Source: Spirosoma utsteinense
GTDB taxonomy: Bacteria; Bacteroidota; Bacteroidia; Cytophagales; Spirosomataceae
Assembly (NCBI RefSeq): GCF_014282275.1
Contig: NZ_VFIA01000032.1
Span: forward strand, 1 to 64,000
Direction: 5' to 3'
Length of the DNA: 64,000 nt
Shown: piece after piece, positions 25,412 to 35,112 of the stretch
How the letters are laid out: every line of letters starts with the position of its first letter
Position numbering within the stretch: the stretch's first letter is position 1
Translations under genes and position numbers: made by a program
Notes under the pieces: model-generated
What the model saw: the letters and a program-made list of their open reading frames with translations, nothing else
What the model was told of the DNA's origin: nothing
Databases searched by the model: none

Positions 25412-26683
25412 ATGGCTGTTCCTACCCTCCCCCCTTCTGAACGTCAAACAACGCCCCCCGGCCTGTTTAGCTTACCTGTCATCGTAGCCGCGCTGGGCTA
25501 CTTCGTCGACATTTACGACCTGCTCCTCTTCGGCATCGTCCGTGTACCGAGTTTGAAAGACCTTGGTCTCACCCCCGATCAAATCTCGACCGTGGGTACA
25601 TCCATTATGAACTGGCAAATGGGTGGTTTGCTTATTGGCGGTGTGCTTTGGGGAGTCCTGGGTGACAAACGCGGGCGGCTATCGGTGTTATTCGGTAGTA
25701 TCATCACCTATTCTATTGCCAATATCGCCTGCGGGTTTGTAACGAACGTAACGTTCATGGACCCAACGACCTACTACGCCCTGATGCGGTTTGTAGCCGG
25801 GATCGGGCTCGCGGGTGAGTTGGGAGCTGGCATTACGCTGGTCAGTGAAGTACTGCCGAAAGAAAAGCGCGCTATTGGGACGTCCCTGGTGGCAGGCGTT
25901 GGTTTGTTCGGCGCTGTAGTGGCCTATTTCACGGTTAAACTCTTCGACTGGCAAACGGCCTTTTTTGTTGGGGGCGGGCTGGGCTTTGGTCTACTGCTGC
26001 TGCGGGTGGGTGTGGTAGAGTCGGGTATGTTCAAGAACGTCACCGAACAAACGGGCGTTACGCGGGGCGACTTCTTTTCATTTTTCACCAACGCCGATCG
26101 GTTTAGCCGGTATATCAAATGCATCGGCATCGGCCTGCCTACCTGGTTTGTGATCGGCATTCTGGCTACGTTCAGTAACGAATTCGGAAAAGCGCTGGGC
26201 ATCAGTGAAGAGATTCAGCCAGGGCTGGCCATCATGTGGTGCTACGTTGGTCTGGCCATTGGTGACCTCTCCAGTGGGTTTATCAGCCACCGGCTGGAAT
26301 CGCGCAAAAAAGGCGTGGCCCTGCTCATGGGCATCGCACTGCTGTTCAGCCTCGTGTATCTGTTCGTAGGCATATCCAGCGCAACCATGCTCTATGGCCT
26401 TTGTCTGGCTATGGGTTTTGGCATCGGCTACTGGGCCATGTTCGTAACTATTGGCGCCGAGCAATTTGGCACCAACCTACGGGCCACGGCCGCCACAACC
26501 GTTCCAAACATGGTGCGGGGGCTGGTGATTCCAATGACTCTTTCTTACCAGGCCCTGAAACCCCTCATCAATACCATCAATGCCGGAGCCGTAGTCGGTC
26601 TTTTCGCCTTCATCATCGGGTTCTACGCCATCCTGACCATTCCGGAAACGCACGGGAAAGACCTGGACTACCTGGAAGAATAA
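25412..26683 (+). CDS. MFS transporter
   Basis: 423 residues with twelve predicted helices. The first loop carries GVLGDKRGRLSVLFGS, the classic GDKxGR motif of the major facilitator superfamily between helices 2 and 3, and helix 1 has GYFVDIYDLLLFGIV, as in the metabolite:H+ symporter branch. Residues RFVAGIGLAGELGAGITLVSE in helix 4 fit that branch. Substrate is unknown; sugar acids or small carboxylates are typical for such proteins. The gene is monocistronic, followed by a perfect 33-bp hairpin. Confidence 0.85.
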   Translation: MAVPTLPPSERQTTPPGLFSLPVIVAALGYFVDIYDLLLFGIVRVPSLKDLGLTPDQISTVGTSIMNWQMGGLLIGGVLWGVLGDKRGRLSVLFGSIITYSIANIACGFVTNVTFMDPTTYYALMRFVAGIGLAGELGAGITLVSEVLPKEKRAIGTSLVAGVGLFGAVVAYFTVKLFDWQTAFFVGGGLGFGLLLLRVGVVESGMFKNVTEQTGVTRGDFFSFFTNADRFSRYIKCIGIGLPTWFVIGILATFSNEFGKALGISEEIQPGLAIMWCYVGLAIGDLSSGFISHRLESRKKGVALLMGIALLFSLVYLFVGISSATMLYGLCLAMGFGIGYWAMFVTIGAEQFGTNLRATAATTVPNMVRGLVIPMTLSYQALKPLINTINAGAVVGLFAFIIGFYAILTIPETHGKDLDYLEE

Positions 26684-26722
26684 AAAAATAAGAGAAGTTA
26701 GCGGGTTTCTCACATCGGATGG

Positions 26723-26797
26723 GCCACTACCAGGGGCTTTGCCCACTGGCAGGGCGAGATTACAGCCCTGCCAGTGGGCAAAGCCCCTGGTAGTGGC
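26723..26797. terminator. 33-bp perfect inverted repeat
   Basis: Arms 26723-26755 and 26765-26797 are exactly complementary around a 9-base loop. It lies after the MFS gene and before the convergent GNAT gene. There is no T-run, so the terminator role is inferred. Confidence 0.75.
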
Positions 26798-26863
26798 TCT
26801 ACATCACTAGCTCTAAGTCACCGGTAGTAATCCAGGTCTTCTCATTAAGCAAGCATAACCAAT

Positions 26864-27331
26864 TTATAACACGATCTCCATCCGAATATCGGCGCGGGCG
26901 TAGGGCGTTGGCACGCTGGGCACTTCGTTGAACCCTACCTTTCGATACAACGTCAGCGCTGGTGTCAGCTTCCGGTTCGATTCGAGCCAGAGCGTGCCGA
27001 TGCCGAATTGACGGGCATACTCAATAGCGGCCAGACATAGTTTTTTACCGATGCCGTGCCCCTGCATCGCGGGGGAAACGGCCATTTTAGCGAGTTCATA
27101 CCCGGTTTCACCCGTATTTACGACCGCTACACAGCCTACAACGACCTCGTCAGACAAGGCAAAGAAAATCTGGCCGTTATTGGGCAACACATGCTGTTCC
27201 GGGTGTTCGAGTTGTTCCAGATCGTGCGGTTCAACAGCAAAATACTGCTCGATCCAGGCAATGTTCAACCGTTTGAAATCGGGCTGGTAACGAGCGTCAT
27301 AAGGAATGATGGAGATGTTTGTCATCGTCAT
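26864..27331 (-). CDS. GNAT family N-acetyltransferase
   Basis: 155 residues. The acetyl-CoA motif is visible as AVSPAMQGHGIGKKLCLAAIEYA, and the fold continues with LWLESNRKLTPALTLYRKVGF, typical of GNAT enzymes. The substrate is unknown; MarR-linked GNATs often act on small amines or antibiotics, which is speculation here. The start at 27331 overlaps the MarR stop (ATGA), so the two genes are translationally coupled and probably controlled by the operator at 27826-27849. Confidence 0.88.
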   Translation of the reverse strand: MTMTNISIIPYDARYQPDFKRLNIAWIEQYFAVEPHDLEQLEHPEQHVLPNNGQIFFALSDEVVVGCVAVVNTGETGYELAKMAVSPAMQGHGIGKKLCLAAIEYARQFGIGTLWLESNRKLTPALTLYRKVGFNEVPSVPTPYARADIRMEIVL

Positions 27332-27813
27332 TTGGGGTTTAGTAACTGATCCTGCACACGGTCGAAAAAGCTTCGGTCGGCGAGTTGCACTTCCATTTCG
27401 CTCAATGATACCAGGAGGTTATGCGTCTGACGGGCCATCATGTCCCGGTTGACAACCACAAACGCATCCCAGAGCGGCTGTAATTTGGGAAGCATAGCCT
27501 GCCCGGACTCGCTCAGGGTTAGCAATCGCTTACGACCATCCTGCTCCGATTTGGCTGATACAATCAGATCACGCTTCTCTAGTTCATTAATCACCTGAAT
27601 AACGGCGGGGTGCGAGATGCCCAACTGATCGGCAACTTCCATCACCGCCACCGGCCCCTTTTGGGCAATAAGCACAAAAATGGTAGCCCATCGTACGTCG
27701 AAGTCCACACCGAACTGTCGATACGTTGCCGTAACACCCTGCCAGTAGGTGTCACTCAGGCGCCGAAGCCGACTGGCGAGCGCCAGTTCGGCCATGTCAG
27801 CCATAAAATCCAT
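27328..27813 (-). CDS. MarR family transcriptional regulator
   Basis: About 161 residues from the ATG at 27813 (MDFMADMAELALASRLRRLS). A longer frame to 27873 would cover the operator-like palindrome, so the internal start is preferred. The winged helix is visible as VAVMEVADQLGISHPAVIQVINELEKRDLI, followed by SEQDGRKRLLTLSESG, the wing and its basic DGR motif. It forms an operon with the GNAT gene and probably represses itself and the GNAT gene until a ligand binds. Confidence 0.9.
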   Translation of the reverse strand: MDFMADMAELALASRLRRLSDTYWQGVTATYRQFGVDFDVRWATIFVLIAQKGPVAVMEVADQLGISHPAVIQVINELEKRDLIVSAKSEQDGRKRLLTLSESGQAMLPKLQPLWDAFVVVNRDMMARQTHNLLVSLSEMEVQLADRSFFDRVQDQLLNPK

Positions 27814-27825
27814 AAATAGGTAAGT

Positions 27826-27849
27826 AACTACGTAAGTTCTTACATAGTT
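27826..27849. promoter_or_regulatory. MarR-type operator palindrome
   Basis: AACTACGTAAG (27826-27836), two bases, then CTTACATAGTT (27839-27849): an inverted repeat with 10 of 11 complementary positions. It lies 13 to 36 bases 5' of the MarR start, the normal place for autoregulation. Confidence 0.65.
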
Positions 27850-28029
27850 AGGTATTAAATCAGATTTTGTCAAGTGTCCTGCCTTTATTTTTGTTAGTGT
27901 GATGCCACGTTCTATGCCACAACGCCCGGTTTACCGTAGAATAGGGTGCAAATCAAACCTGGAGCAAAGGCTATGATGAGGATGCAGGGCTAATCTATTA
28001 AACTGTTAGAATTTCTGCCCGAAGACGCT

Positions 28030-28037
28030 TATTTTTG
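28030..28037 (+). promoter_or_regulatory. Bacteroidota-type -7 element upstream of ahcY
   Basis: TATTTTTG matches the TAnnTTTG consensus of Bacteroidota sigma factor promoters and lies about 73 bases before the ahcY start. The -33 element is not clear. Confidence 0.4.
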
Positions 28038-28109
28038 TACTTTAGTAAGAATCTAATCAGCTGGCCTACATCTTATTATAAGCTGCGGGTAGCTATTCAA
28101 ACAGTAGCA

Positions 28110-29420
28110 ATGCAAACTTCCACGTACGTACCTTACAAGGTTAAAGACATCGCCCTCGCCGAATGGGGCCGCAAAGAAATCCGGCTTGCCGAAGCTGAAA
28201 TGCCAGGTTTGATGGCCCTTCGCGCTGAGTTCGGCCCGTCGCAGCCACTGAAAGGCGCTCGTGTTGCCGGTTGCCTGCACATGACGATTCAGACAGCTGT
28301 CCTCATCGAAACACTCGTTGCACTGGGTGCCGATGTGACCTGGTCGTCGTGTAATATCTTCTCGACGCAGGACCATGCCGCTGCGGCCATTGCCGCTGCC
28401 GGTATTCCCGTGTATGCCTGGAAAGGCATGACCGAAGAAGAATTTAACTGGTGTATTGAGCAAACGTTGTTCTTCGGGGAAGAGCGCCAGCCGCTCAACA
28501 TGATCCTCGACGATGGTGGCGACCTGACCAACATGGTCTTCGACGTCTATCCCGAGCTGATCCAGGGTATCAAAGGCCTGTCGGAAGAAACGACAACCGG
28601 TGTTCACCGCCTGTATGAGCGGATGAAAAACGGTACGCTGCACCTGCCGGCCATTAACGTCAACGATTCGGTAACGAAGTCGAAATTCGACAACAAGTAC
28701 GGCTGCCGCGAGTCGCTGGTCGATGCCATCCGTCGGGCTACCGACCTGATGCTGGCTGGTAAAGTTGCCGTTGTTGCCGGTTATGGCGACGTAGGTAAAG
28801 GTTCGGCCGAGTCGCTGCGGGGAGCGGGCTGCCGTGTGCTGGTAACTGAAATCGATCCGATCTGCGCCCTACAGGCGGCTATGGATGGTTACGAAGTAAT
28901 TCCTATGGATGAGGCCGTACCGCGTGCCCAGATCTTCGTTACCGCCACGGGTAACGTCCGGATCATCAAGGACCGGCACTTCAAAGCCATGAGGGACAAG
29001 GCTATCGTCTGCAACATCGGCCACTTCGACAATGAGATCGACATGGCCTGGCTGAATGAGAACTACGGTCACAGCAAGAGCCAGATAAAGCCACAAGTCG
29101 ATATGTATGAGATCGATGGCAAAGAAATTATCGTGCTGGCCGAAGGCCGGTTGGTAAACCTTGGCTGCGCCATGGGGCACCCATCCTTTGTAATGTCATG
29201 CTCGTTTGCCAACCAGACGCTGGCCCAACTGGAGCTGTGGTCTAACGCTGACAAATACGAGAACAAAGTATACGTCCTGCCGAAAAAGCTGGATGAGAAA
29301 GTAGCCGCTATGCACCTGGCCCACGTAGGTGCCCGGCTTGAACCACTGGAGCAGGAGCAGGCCGACTATATCGGCGTAACGGTTGAAGGTCCGTTCAAGT
29401 CGGAAATGTACCGGTACTAA
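28110..29420 (+). CDS. ahcY: Adenosylhomocysteinase
   Basis: About 436 residues from the ATG at 28110 ([20 protein letters not shown]), the normal start; the frame to 28035 is an extension without family sequence. The NAD-binding loop is [15 protein letters not shown]. Catalytic and substrate motifs include [13 protein letters not shown], the conserved [13 protein letters not shown] segment and the C-terminal KSEMYRY with the NAD-contacting lysine and tyrosine. The enzyme hydrolyses S-adenosylhomocysteine to adenosine and homocysteine, sustaining the methyl cycle. It is monocistronic, with a terminator after it. Confidence 0.97.
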   Translation: MQTSTYVPYKVKDIALAEWGRKEIRLAEAEMPGLMALRAEFGPSQPLKGARVAGCLHMTIQTAVLIETLVALGADVTWSSCNIFSTQDHAAAAIAAAGIPVYAWKGMTEEEFNWCIEQTLFFGEERQPLNMILDDGGDLTNMVFDVYPELIQGIKGLSEETTTGVHRLYERMKNGTLHLPAINVNDSVTKSKFDNKYGCRESLVDAIRRATDLMLAGKVAVVAGYGDVGKGSAESLRGAGCRVLVTEIDPICALQAAMDGYEVIPMDEAVPRAQIFVTATGNVRIIKDRHFKAMRDKAIVCNIGHFDNEIDMAWLNENYGHSKSQIKPQVDMYEIDGKEIIVLAEGRLVNLGCAMGHPSFVMSCSFANQTLAQLELWSNADKYENKVYVLPKKLDEKVAAMHLAHVGARLEPLEQEQADYIGVTVEGPFKSEMYRY

Positions 29421-29470
29421 TTGATGGAGGATATATAGGGACCAGCGCGCTATAGCGTACCTGATTATAC

Positions 29471-29503
29471 AGCGCGGCTTCGGAAACGGGGCCGCGCTTT
29501 TTT
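29471..29503 (+). terminator. Rho-independent terminator of ahcY
   Basis: AGCGCGGC (29471-29478) pairs with GCCGCGCT (29491-29498), followed by a T-run. Confidence 0.85.
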
Positions 29504-29581
29504 GCATTAATTTTATTAGGTTTGACAGGTCAACGCCGGAGTATCCGCATCTGCCGGCATGTTCCTGATTTTCTGGCTGCT

Positions 29582-30733
29582 ATGAATCGATTATTGCTCC
29601 TGCTTTCAGTATTGTTTCCGCTCCTCTGCCCGGCGCAGCAGGCGGAAATCGATACGCTGCACTGGAGCGCCAATCGACGGCTACAGCTATCCGACTTCCA
29701 TGCACCCAAGCAACCCGGCCTGGGCGGCTCCGAATTTTACTATCAGATAGGGTACGATGTACGCCCAACGGTCATTGGTACGTTACCCGCCATCGATGCC
29801 TACTGCCTCATGTTCCGCAACCTGTCATGGGTTTCGGAAACAGCCCACAATGAGCGCACCCTGGCCTATAATCAGGTGCTGTTCGATCTGGTGGAAATTT
29901 ATGCCCGCCAGATGAAAGCCAAACTCATTGCCCTCAAAGCCGACCGTCGTTTCAAGCAACAGGCCAAGCAGATCGAGTACCTGACCAACGCCGAACTGGG
30001 GGCTGAAGTAAATCGGTTCCGGTCAGAAACCGGCGGTGGCGACGACCTTGAGGTGCTCAAGCGCTGGCAGCGTCAGGTGATCCAGCGGCTTTATGAAGTA
30101 CCGGATCTGGTAACGAACTTCCAGCCGGCAAAAGTGGGGCTGGGCTTATCGGTTGGCGGGAGCACCCTGATACCAACCGGAAATCTGATGCAAACATTGC
30201 CCCGGCAGGTTGGACTCCTGTATGGTGTTGATGTAGCTGTTGGCCGAACGCTGCTATTACTCAACCTGGGCCTCCATAATACCAGCCTGCGAAAAGGATT
30301 CACCGATCAGAATCAGGAATGGCCGTATGGCATCCACGTCAGGTCATCCCTGATCGACCTTGGATTCGGCCGTATTATTTACGACTCGCCACATACCCGG
30401 CTGGCCCCTTTTGTGGGCTACCGGCTGCTTAACCTGTTGCCCCGCGACCGGAAAGATGATCGCTATAAAGGATTCTCGCTGGCCAGTCACATGCCCACCG
30501 CTGGCGTAATCTGGGATCTTAAATTCGGCGGTAACATCTCTCAGCCCGACCGCGTAGAAGATCATTTCTGGTTTGTACGGACTAAACTATCCGTCAGCCC
30601 GGTTCTGGCACCCAAATCTCTGTCGGGTGGGCTACTCAACCTACAAATCAGCGTTGGCGGCTTTGGACGCCCCCGACGCGTGAATTATAGACCCGAGCGG
30701 ACCACCATTGTTTTGCCGGGCAACCTCATGTAA
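29582..30733 (+). CDS. Exported hypothetical protein
   Basis: About 383 residues from the ATG at 29582, where a signal peptide begins (MNRLLLLLSVLFPLLCPAQQ); a frame to 29522 is possible but less likely. The N-terminal half has helices with a YCLMFRNLSWVSETAHNERT segment and a DDLEVLKRWQRQV segment; the C-terminal half (FQPAKVGLGLSVGG, then FAPFVGYRLLNLLPRD-type strands) is beta-rich like an outer-membrane barrel. No family is recognised. It follows ahcY by a terminator and has no operon partner. Confidence 0.65.
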   Translation: MNRLLLLLSVLFPLLCPAQQAEIDTLHWSANRRLQLSDFHAPKQPGLGGSEFYYQIGYDVRPTVIGTLPAIDAYCLMFRNLSWVSETAHNERTLAYNQVLFDLVEIYARQMKAKLIALKADRRFKQQAKQIEYLTNAELGAEVNRFRSETGGGDDLEVLKRWQRQVIQRLYEVPDLVTNFQPAKVGLGLSVGGSTLIPTGNLMQTLPRQVGLLYGVDVAVGRTLLLLNLGLHNTSLRKGFTDQNQEWPYGIHVRSSLIDLGFGRIIYDSPHTRLAPFVGYRLLNLLPRDRKDDRYKGFSLASHMPTAGVIWDLKFGGNISQPDRVEDHFWFVRTKLSVSPVLAPKSLSGGLLNLQISVGGFGRPRRVNYRPERTTIVLPGNLM

Positions 30734-30823
30734 CCGTCCCTGTTCCTCCTACGCCCCGACATCGCTCCGCGTAGACGCTACCGCCTGAATACTATCTATT
30801 AGTACATCACGAGTTAAAAGCGA

Positions 30824-33373
30824 CTAAGCCGTCACGGCTACGTGCTCACCAATACCATGCCCCGTTGCTACCAGTTCGGTAACGGGCTCCACTGTTATGA
30901 CCACGAACTTAGAGGTCGGGGTATTACTGATGTAAGCCACACTCGCGACCGGAACAAGCGGATTCGCTTCGGGATAATAAGCCGCCGTGTTGCCCAGAGG
31001 AATGTTATACGGAATAGCAATGAACTTCTCCAGTTTTCGCGTTTGCCCTTCAAAATGGCTGGTAATATTGACCAACTGCCGATCCTGAATACCGCGATCG
31101 GCCATGTCCTTGGCGTTCATAAAGATGACCCGCCGTTCGTTATAAACGCCCCGGTAGCGGTCGTTATAATCATAAATCGTGGTGTTGAACTGGTCGTGAC
31201 TCCGGATCGTCATCAGCACCAGCTGGTCAGGCGCAATGTCGTGCATGACCATATCCGTTACGGTGAAGTTAGCCTTCCCGTTTTCGGTGGTGAAGTTACG
31301 TTCACGGGGACCGTTCGGCAGGTAGAAACCGCCCGGCTGGCGAATCTTCTCGTTAAACTTCTCGAAGCCGGGAATAACCCGGTCAATAGCATCACGGATG
31401 GTGTCGTAATTTTCGGTGAACCCTACCCAATCGGCAGTGGTTCTGTCGCCAAGTGTCGAGATGGCAATGCCCGAGATGATCGCTACCTCACTGAGCATCT
31501 CCCCTTCCAGCGGCCGCAGTATGCCCTTGTTCATGCTGACCACGCCCATCGAATTTTCGCAGGACGTAAACTGATGCCCCAATTTCTGCATGTCAATATC
31601 GAGGTGAGTGAAGCAGGGAAGAATCAGCGATGTACGGCCCGTAACGAGGTGACCCCGGTTAAGCTTCGTACTGATGAAGGCCGTCAGGCTCTGCTTCCGA
31701 AGTGCTTCGGCAACAAACTCGGTATCGGGCGAAGCGGACAGGAAGTTGCCGCCCAGGCTGATAAAGACGCCCGTTTTACCCTCGTACATAGCCTTGATCG
31801 CTTCGACGGTATCCCAGCCATGTTCACGGGGCGGCTCGAAGTTAAATTCCTTCTTAAGAGCATCCAGAAATTCGTCGTGAGGGCGCTCCCAGATGCCCAT
31901 TGTCCGGTCGCCCTGCACGTTGGAGTGGCCGCGTACCGGGCAGGTACCCGCACCAGGTTTGCCAATAGCGCCTTTCAGCAGGTGCAGGTTCACGATTTCC
32001 TGAATGCTCATGACCCCGTTCTTCTGCTGCGTCAGGCCCATGGCCCAGCAGGTAATGATTTTCTGCTTCGGCCCGATTATGTCGGCGGCTTCTTTAAGCT
32101 GGGCCCGCGTCAGGCCGCTCATCGCTTCGATGTCGTCCCACGATGTATTACGCATGGTTTCGACAAATTCATCGTAGGTCGTCGTGTATTCCTTGATAAA
32201 GTCATGGTCGACGACCGTTCCCGGCGCGGCTTCTTCGGCCGCCAGCAGGTGCTTCATGATGCCCCGCAGCACGGCCATGTCGCCGTTTATATTGACCTGT
32301 AGATACAGATCGCTAATGGGCGTACCATTGCCGAACAACGTCCCGAGCGCCTTGATCGGATTCATGTAATCCTGCGGATTCTTGAAATAGCTCAGTCCTG
32401 CTTCATGCAATGGGTTCACCGCAATAATTTTTGCGCCCTTCCGCTTGGCAATCTGCAACGCCGACAGCATCCGTGGGTGGTTGGTACCAGGATTTTGCCC
32501 CATGATGATGATCACCTCCGCATCGTGAATATCGTTGAGTGTGACCGAGCCCTTACCCAGGCCCAGCGTCGGACTAAGGGCCGATCCCGAACTCTCGTGA
32601 CACATGTTCGAGCAGTCGGGCAAATTGTTGGTACCAAACTGCCTGACGAACAACTGATAGAGGAAAGCAGGCTCGTTGGGCACTTTCCCCGACGTATAAA
32701 ACAGGGCTTCGTCGGGCGACTTCAGCGCGTTCAGTTCATCGGCCACAAGTTGAAACGCGTCGGGCCACGAGATTTGACGGTAGTGGGTGTCGCCGGGACG
32801 CAGCACCATCGGATGGGTTAGCCGACCGGCGTTGTTAAGGTCACGGTCGGTCATGTGCGACAGCGCAACCAGACTATGTTTAGCGAAGAAATCAGGGTCA
32901 GCCCGGCGCGTATCGGCATCGGACGCGGTGGCTTTCGCTCCGTTCTCGCAGAATTCAGCGACGGAACGGTGGTCATCAGGATCGGGCCAGGCGCAGGACG
33001 AGCAGTCGAAGCCGTCCTTCTGGTTCAGTTTCAGCAGTGCATGTGTACCTCGCCCAACACCGGCTTCACCCCACGAAAACTCCATGGATTTCAACACGGC
33101 CGTTACCCCGGCGGCCACCGTAGCGGGTTTGCCTAAGGTAAGGCCGGTAAACTCTTCGGGCGGCTGGGCCAGAATCGGGTTTTTGTTTTTTGCACTCACA
33201 TTATCGGGGGCCGGGAAGACTCGTTTATCGGCATCAGGTTTGCCCTGCGGATCATAATGATCGTTTGTTGGTAAGGCACCCTGATCGGGACGTTCGCCAC
33301 TTTTCGGGCCGGTTGCGGCCTGGTCAGCGGGAATGACGGGCTTATTTTCATCGAAATTGGGCGTCTTTTCCAT
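30824..33373 (-). CDS. FdhF/YdeP-family molybdopterin oxidoreductase
   Basis: 849 residues. A cysteine pair occurs at GFDCSSCAWPDP (Cys124 and Cys127), as in the FdhF/YdeP family; further molybdopterin-binding segments are SNMCHESSGSALSP, IIIMGQNPGTNHPRM and the C-terminal VLMTIRSHDQFNTTIYDYNDRYRG. The N-terminal ~80 residues are hydrophilic and unrelated. These cytosolic enzymes are mostly annotated as formate dehydrogenase-like, but YdeP is linked to acid resistance and its substrate is unknown. Downstream accessory subunits are absent. Immediately upstream on the same strand are the OFA-type transporter and its small subunit, so formate or oxalate handling is a reasonable hypothesis. Confidence 0.85.
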   Translation of the reverse strand: MEKTPNFDENKPVIPADQAATGPKSGERPDQGALPTNDHYDPQGKPDADKRVFPAPDNVSAKNKNPILAQPPEEFTGLTLGKPATVAAGVTAVLKSMEFSWGEAGVGRGTHALLKLNQKDGFDCSSCAWPDPDDHRSVAEFCENGAKATASDADTRRADPDFFAKHSLVALSHMTDRDLNNAGRLTHPMVLRPGDTHYRQISWPDAFQLVADELNALKSPDEALFYTSGKVPNEPAFLYQLFVRQFGTNNLPDCSNMCHESSGSALSPTLGLGKGSVTLNDIHDAEVIIIMGQNPGTNHPRMLSALQIAKRKGAKIIAVNPLHEAGLSYFKNPQDYMNPIKALGTLFGNGTPISDLYLQVNINGDMAVLRGIMKHLLAAEEAAPGTVVDHDFIKEYTTTYDEFVETMRNTSWDDIEAMSGLTRAQLKEAADIIGPKQKIITCWAMGLTQQKNGVMSIQEIVNLHLLKGAIGKPGAGTCPVRGHSNVQGDRTMGIWERPHDEFLDALKKEFNFEPPREHGWDTVEAIKAMYEGKTGVFISLGGNFLSASPDTEFVAEALRKQSLTAFISTKLNRGHLVTGRTSLILPCFTHLDIDMQKLGHQFTSCENSMGVVSMNKGILRPLEGEMLSEVAIISGIAISTLGDRTTADWVGFTENYDTIRDAIDRVIPGFEKFNEKIRQPGGFYLPNGPRERNFTTENGKANFTVTDMVMHDIAPDQLVLMTIRSHDQFNTTIYDYNDRYRGVYNERRVIFMNAKDMADRGIQDRQLVNITSHFEGQTRKLEKFIAIPYNIPLGNTAAYYPEANPLVPVASVAYISNTPTSKFVVITVEPVTELVATGHGIGEHVAVTA

Positions 33374-33488
33374 GATATATTCAGTTTGAGGAGTTTGTCG
33401 GGTAGTTGTGTAATATCCCTTTAACCCCTTGTTCGGGTATTGGTTTAGCTGTTGGGCTGATATCTGCCACCCATCCGGTAGTGTCTAC

Positions 33489-33608
33489 CTATTTAAATAG
33501 CGCAAGAGCTTTCAGCAGAGTTTGTGATACGCCCCAGAGCAGCGGAATACTGACGACCAGCCAGGCGAGAGCAATGCGCATGGGCGAGGATTGAGATGGC
33601 TTGTTCAT
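33489..33608 (-). CDS. MFS transporter small subunit (39 residues)
   Basis: A short gene between the OFA-type transporter and the FdhF/YdeP gene. It starts at the ATG at 33606-33608 and ends at the TAG at 33489-33491. The product has one membrane helix: after SSPMR comes IALAWLVVSIPLLWGVSQTL, then LKALALFK. This pattern (AWLxVxIPLxWGVxQTLLKxLxLF) is typical of the small subunits that accompany OFA-family transporters. It starts 13 bases after the transporter stop, in the same operon. Its role in transporter stability or activity is inferred. Confidence 0.8.
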   Translation of the reverse strand: MNKPSQSSPMRIALAWLVVSIPLLWGVSQTLLKALALFK

Positions 33609-33621
33609 GCAATAAGATCGA

Positions 33622-35040
33622 TCAAACAGTGACAGGTTTCGGTTCGTCTTTAACCTGATAGCGGTCCGCTACAGGCTTCACCAATAGATTACAGATGAAG
33701 CCAATCACCAGCAGCGACGCCATAATGTACATGGTCGTATTGTAGGCATCAGCCTTGGCAACACTTTCGGTCAGCCCCGCCAGTTTACCCCGGCCAATAT
33801 AATATTCACGCAGGAACGCGACAAGATTAGGGCCCACGATAGCGGCCGTGCTCCAGGCAGTCAGCAGCCGTCCGTGGATGGCTCCAACCTGTAACGTGCC
33901 GAACATGTCGCGCAGATAAGCCGGAATGGTGGAAAAGCCCGCACCGTACATGGACAGGATCACACAGAAAATAGCCACAAACAGAGCCGGGCTACCCGCA
34001 CTACCCGCCGTTGGAATCAGCGTGTAGAGCAACGCCCCCAACCCCAGGTAGATCATGTAAATACGCTTGCGACCCGTTCGGTCGGAGAGCGATGACCAGA
34101 AGAAGCGGCCGATCAGGTTGAATAAACTGAGCAACCCCACAAATCCGGCTGCGGCTTCGGCCGTGATACCACGCCCCAGACCCAGCCGCCCTGTAGAAAA
34201 CACCTCCTGAATCATAGGCGATGCCTGCGACAACACGCCGATACCAGCCGTTACGTTCAGACACAGGATAGCCCAGAGCAGCCAGAACTGCGGAGTCTTG
34301 ATGGCCGTATCGGCCGTTACGCTGGCCGTTGTGATCATCTTGTTCGATGGATCGGTCGTTGGCGTCCAGCCTGCCGGTTTCCAGTCGGCAGCCGGCACCC
34401 GGGCAACGATTACCCCAAACAGCATGAAGCAGAAATAGATAACGCCCATGGTAGCAAATGTTTCCCAAACCCCCGTTGACGTGGGCGTCTGGTAGTGCTT
34501 CATCAGCGCTACGGCCAGTGGCGAGCCAATCATGGCACCTCCGCCAAAGCCCATTATAGCCAAGCCCGTAGCCATACCAGGCCGGTCGGGAAACCACTTC
34601 ATCAGGGTTGAAACGGGCGAGATATAGCCTAGTCCAAGACCAATGCCACCCAGCACGCCATAACCACCAATGAACACTGGCAGACTGTGCAGCCGTATAC
34701 CCAGGGCCGAGACCAGGAAACCGCTGGTAAAGAACAGCGCCGAGGCCAGCATGGTCTTGCGAGGGCCGCTGCGTTCGACCCACTTGCCAAACAGAGCCGC
34801 CGACACGCCCAGAAAGAAGAAGGCGAAGTTAAACACCTGCACCGTAGCCGTCAGCGACCAGTCGCCGGGAGCCGACTCTGTAATGCCGATAAGCCGCGAC
34901 AACGGTATATTAAAAACGCTCAGGCCATACGCCTGCCCAATGCACATGTGAACGGCCAGCGCGGCCGGAGGGAACAGCCAGCGGCTGTAGCCGGGTCCGG
35001 CAACGGTATTCTCCCGATCCAGGAACGATAATAAAGCCAT
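33622..35040 (-). CDS. OFA-family MFS transporter (oxalate/formate antiporter type)
   Basis: About 472 residues from the ATG at 35040 (MALLSFLDRENTVAGPG), with a frame to 35106 rejected because it runs through a hairpin. Twelve helices are evident. The first periplasmic segment MCIGQAYGLSVFNIPLSRLIGI and GKWVERSGPRKTML (the motif A loop) fit the OFA family (oxalate/formate antiporters). A long loop after helix 6 carries TDPSNKMITT. Substrate is inferred from the family and from the neighbouring FdhF/YdeP gene. A small transporter subunit lies 13 bases downstream. Confidence 0.85.
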   Translation of the reverse strand: MALLSFLDRENTVAGPGYSRWLFPPAALAVHMCIGQAYGLSVFNIPLSRLIGITESAPGDWSLTATVQVFNFAFFFLGVSAALFGKWVERSGPRKTMLASALFFTSGFLVSALGIRLHSLPVFIGGYGVLGGIGLGLGYISPVSTLMKWFPDRPGMATGLAIMGFGGGAMIGSPLAVALMKHYQTPTSTGVWETFATMGVIYFCFMLFGVIVARVPAADWKPAGWTPTTDPSNKMITTASVTADTAIKTPQFWLLWAILCLNVTAGIGVLSQASPMIQEVFSTGRLGLGRGITAEAAAGFVGLLSLFNLIGRFFWSSLSDRTGRKRIYMIYLGLGALLYTLIPTAGSAGSPALFVAIFCVILSMYGAGFSTIPAYLRDMFGTLQVGAIHGRLLTAWSTAAIVGPNLVAFLREYYIGRGKLAGLTESVAKADAYNTTMYIMASLLVIGFICNLLVKPVADRYQVKDEPKPVTV

Positions 35041-35070
35041 AAAACAAGGCAGATTTAAAAGGTTGCAGGC

Positions 35071-35112
35071 TAATCGATGAGTCCTATAACTCGCTACAGG
35101 ACTCATCGATTA
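35071..35112. promoter_or_regulatory. 15-bp perfect inverted repeat upstream of the OFA transporter
   Basis: TAATCGATGAGTCCT (35071-35085) and AGGACTCATCGATTA (35098-35112) with a 12-base spacer, 30 bases 5' of the transporter start, between divergent genes. It could be an operator or a leader hairpin. Confidence 0.45.

Noticed and set aside
27874..28109. S-adenosylhomocysteine riboswitch upstream of ahcY
   Set aside because: No conserved core of that riboswitch class is recognisable in this stretch.
30842..32302. A 486-residue plus-strand frame
   Set aside because: It is antisense to the FdhF/YdeP gene and shows no family similarity.
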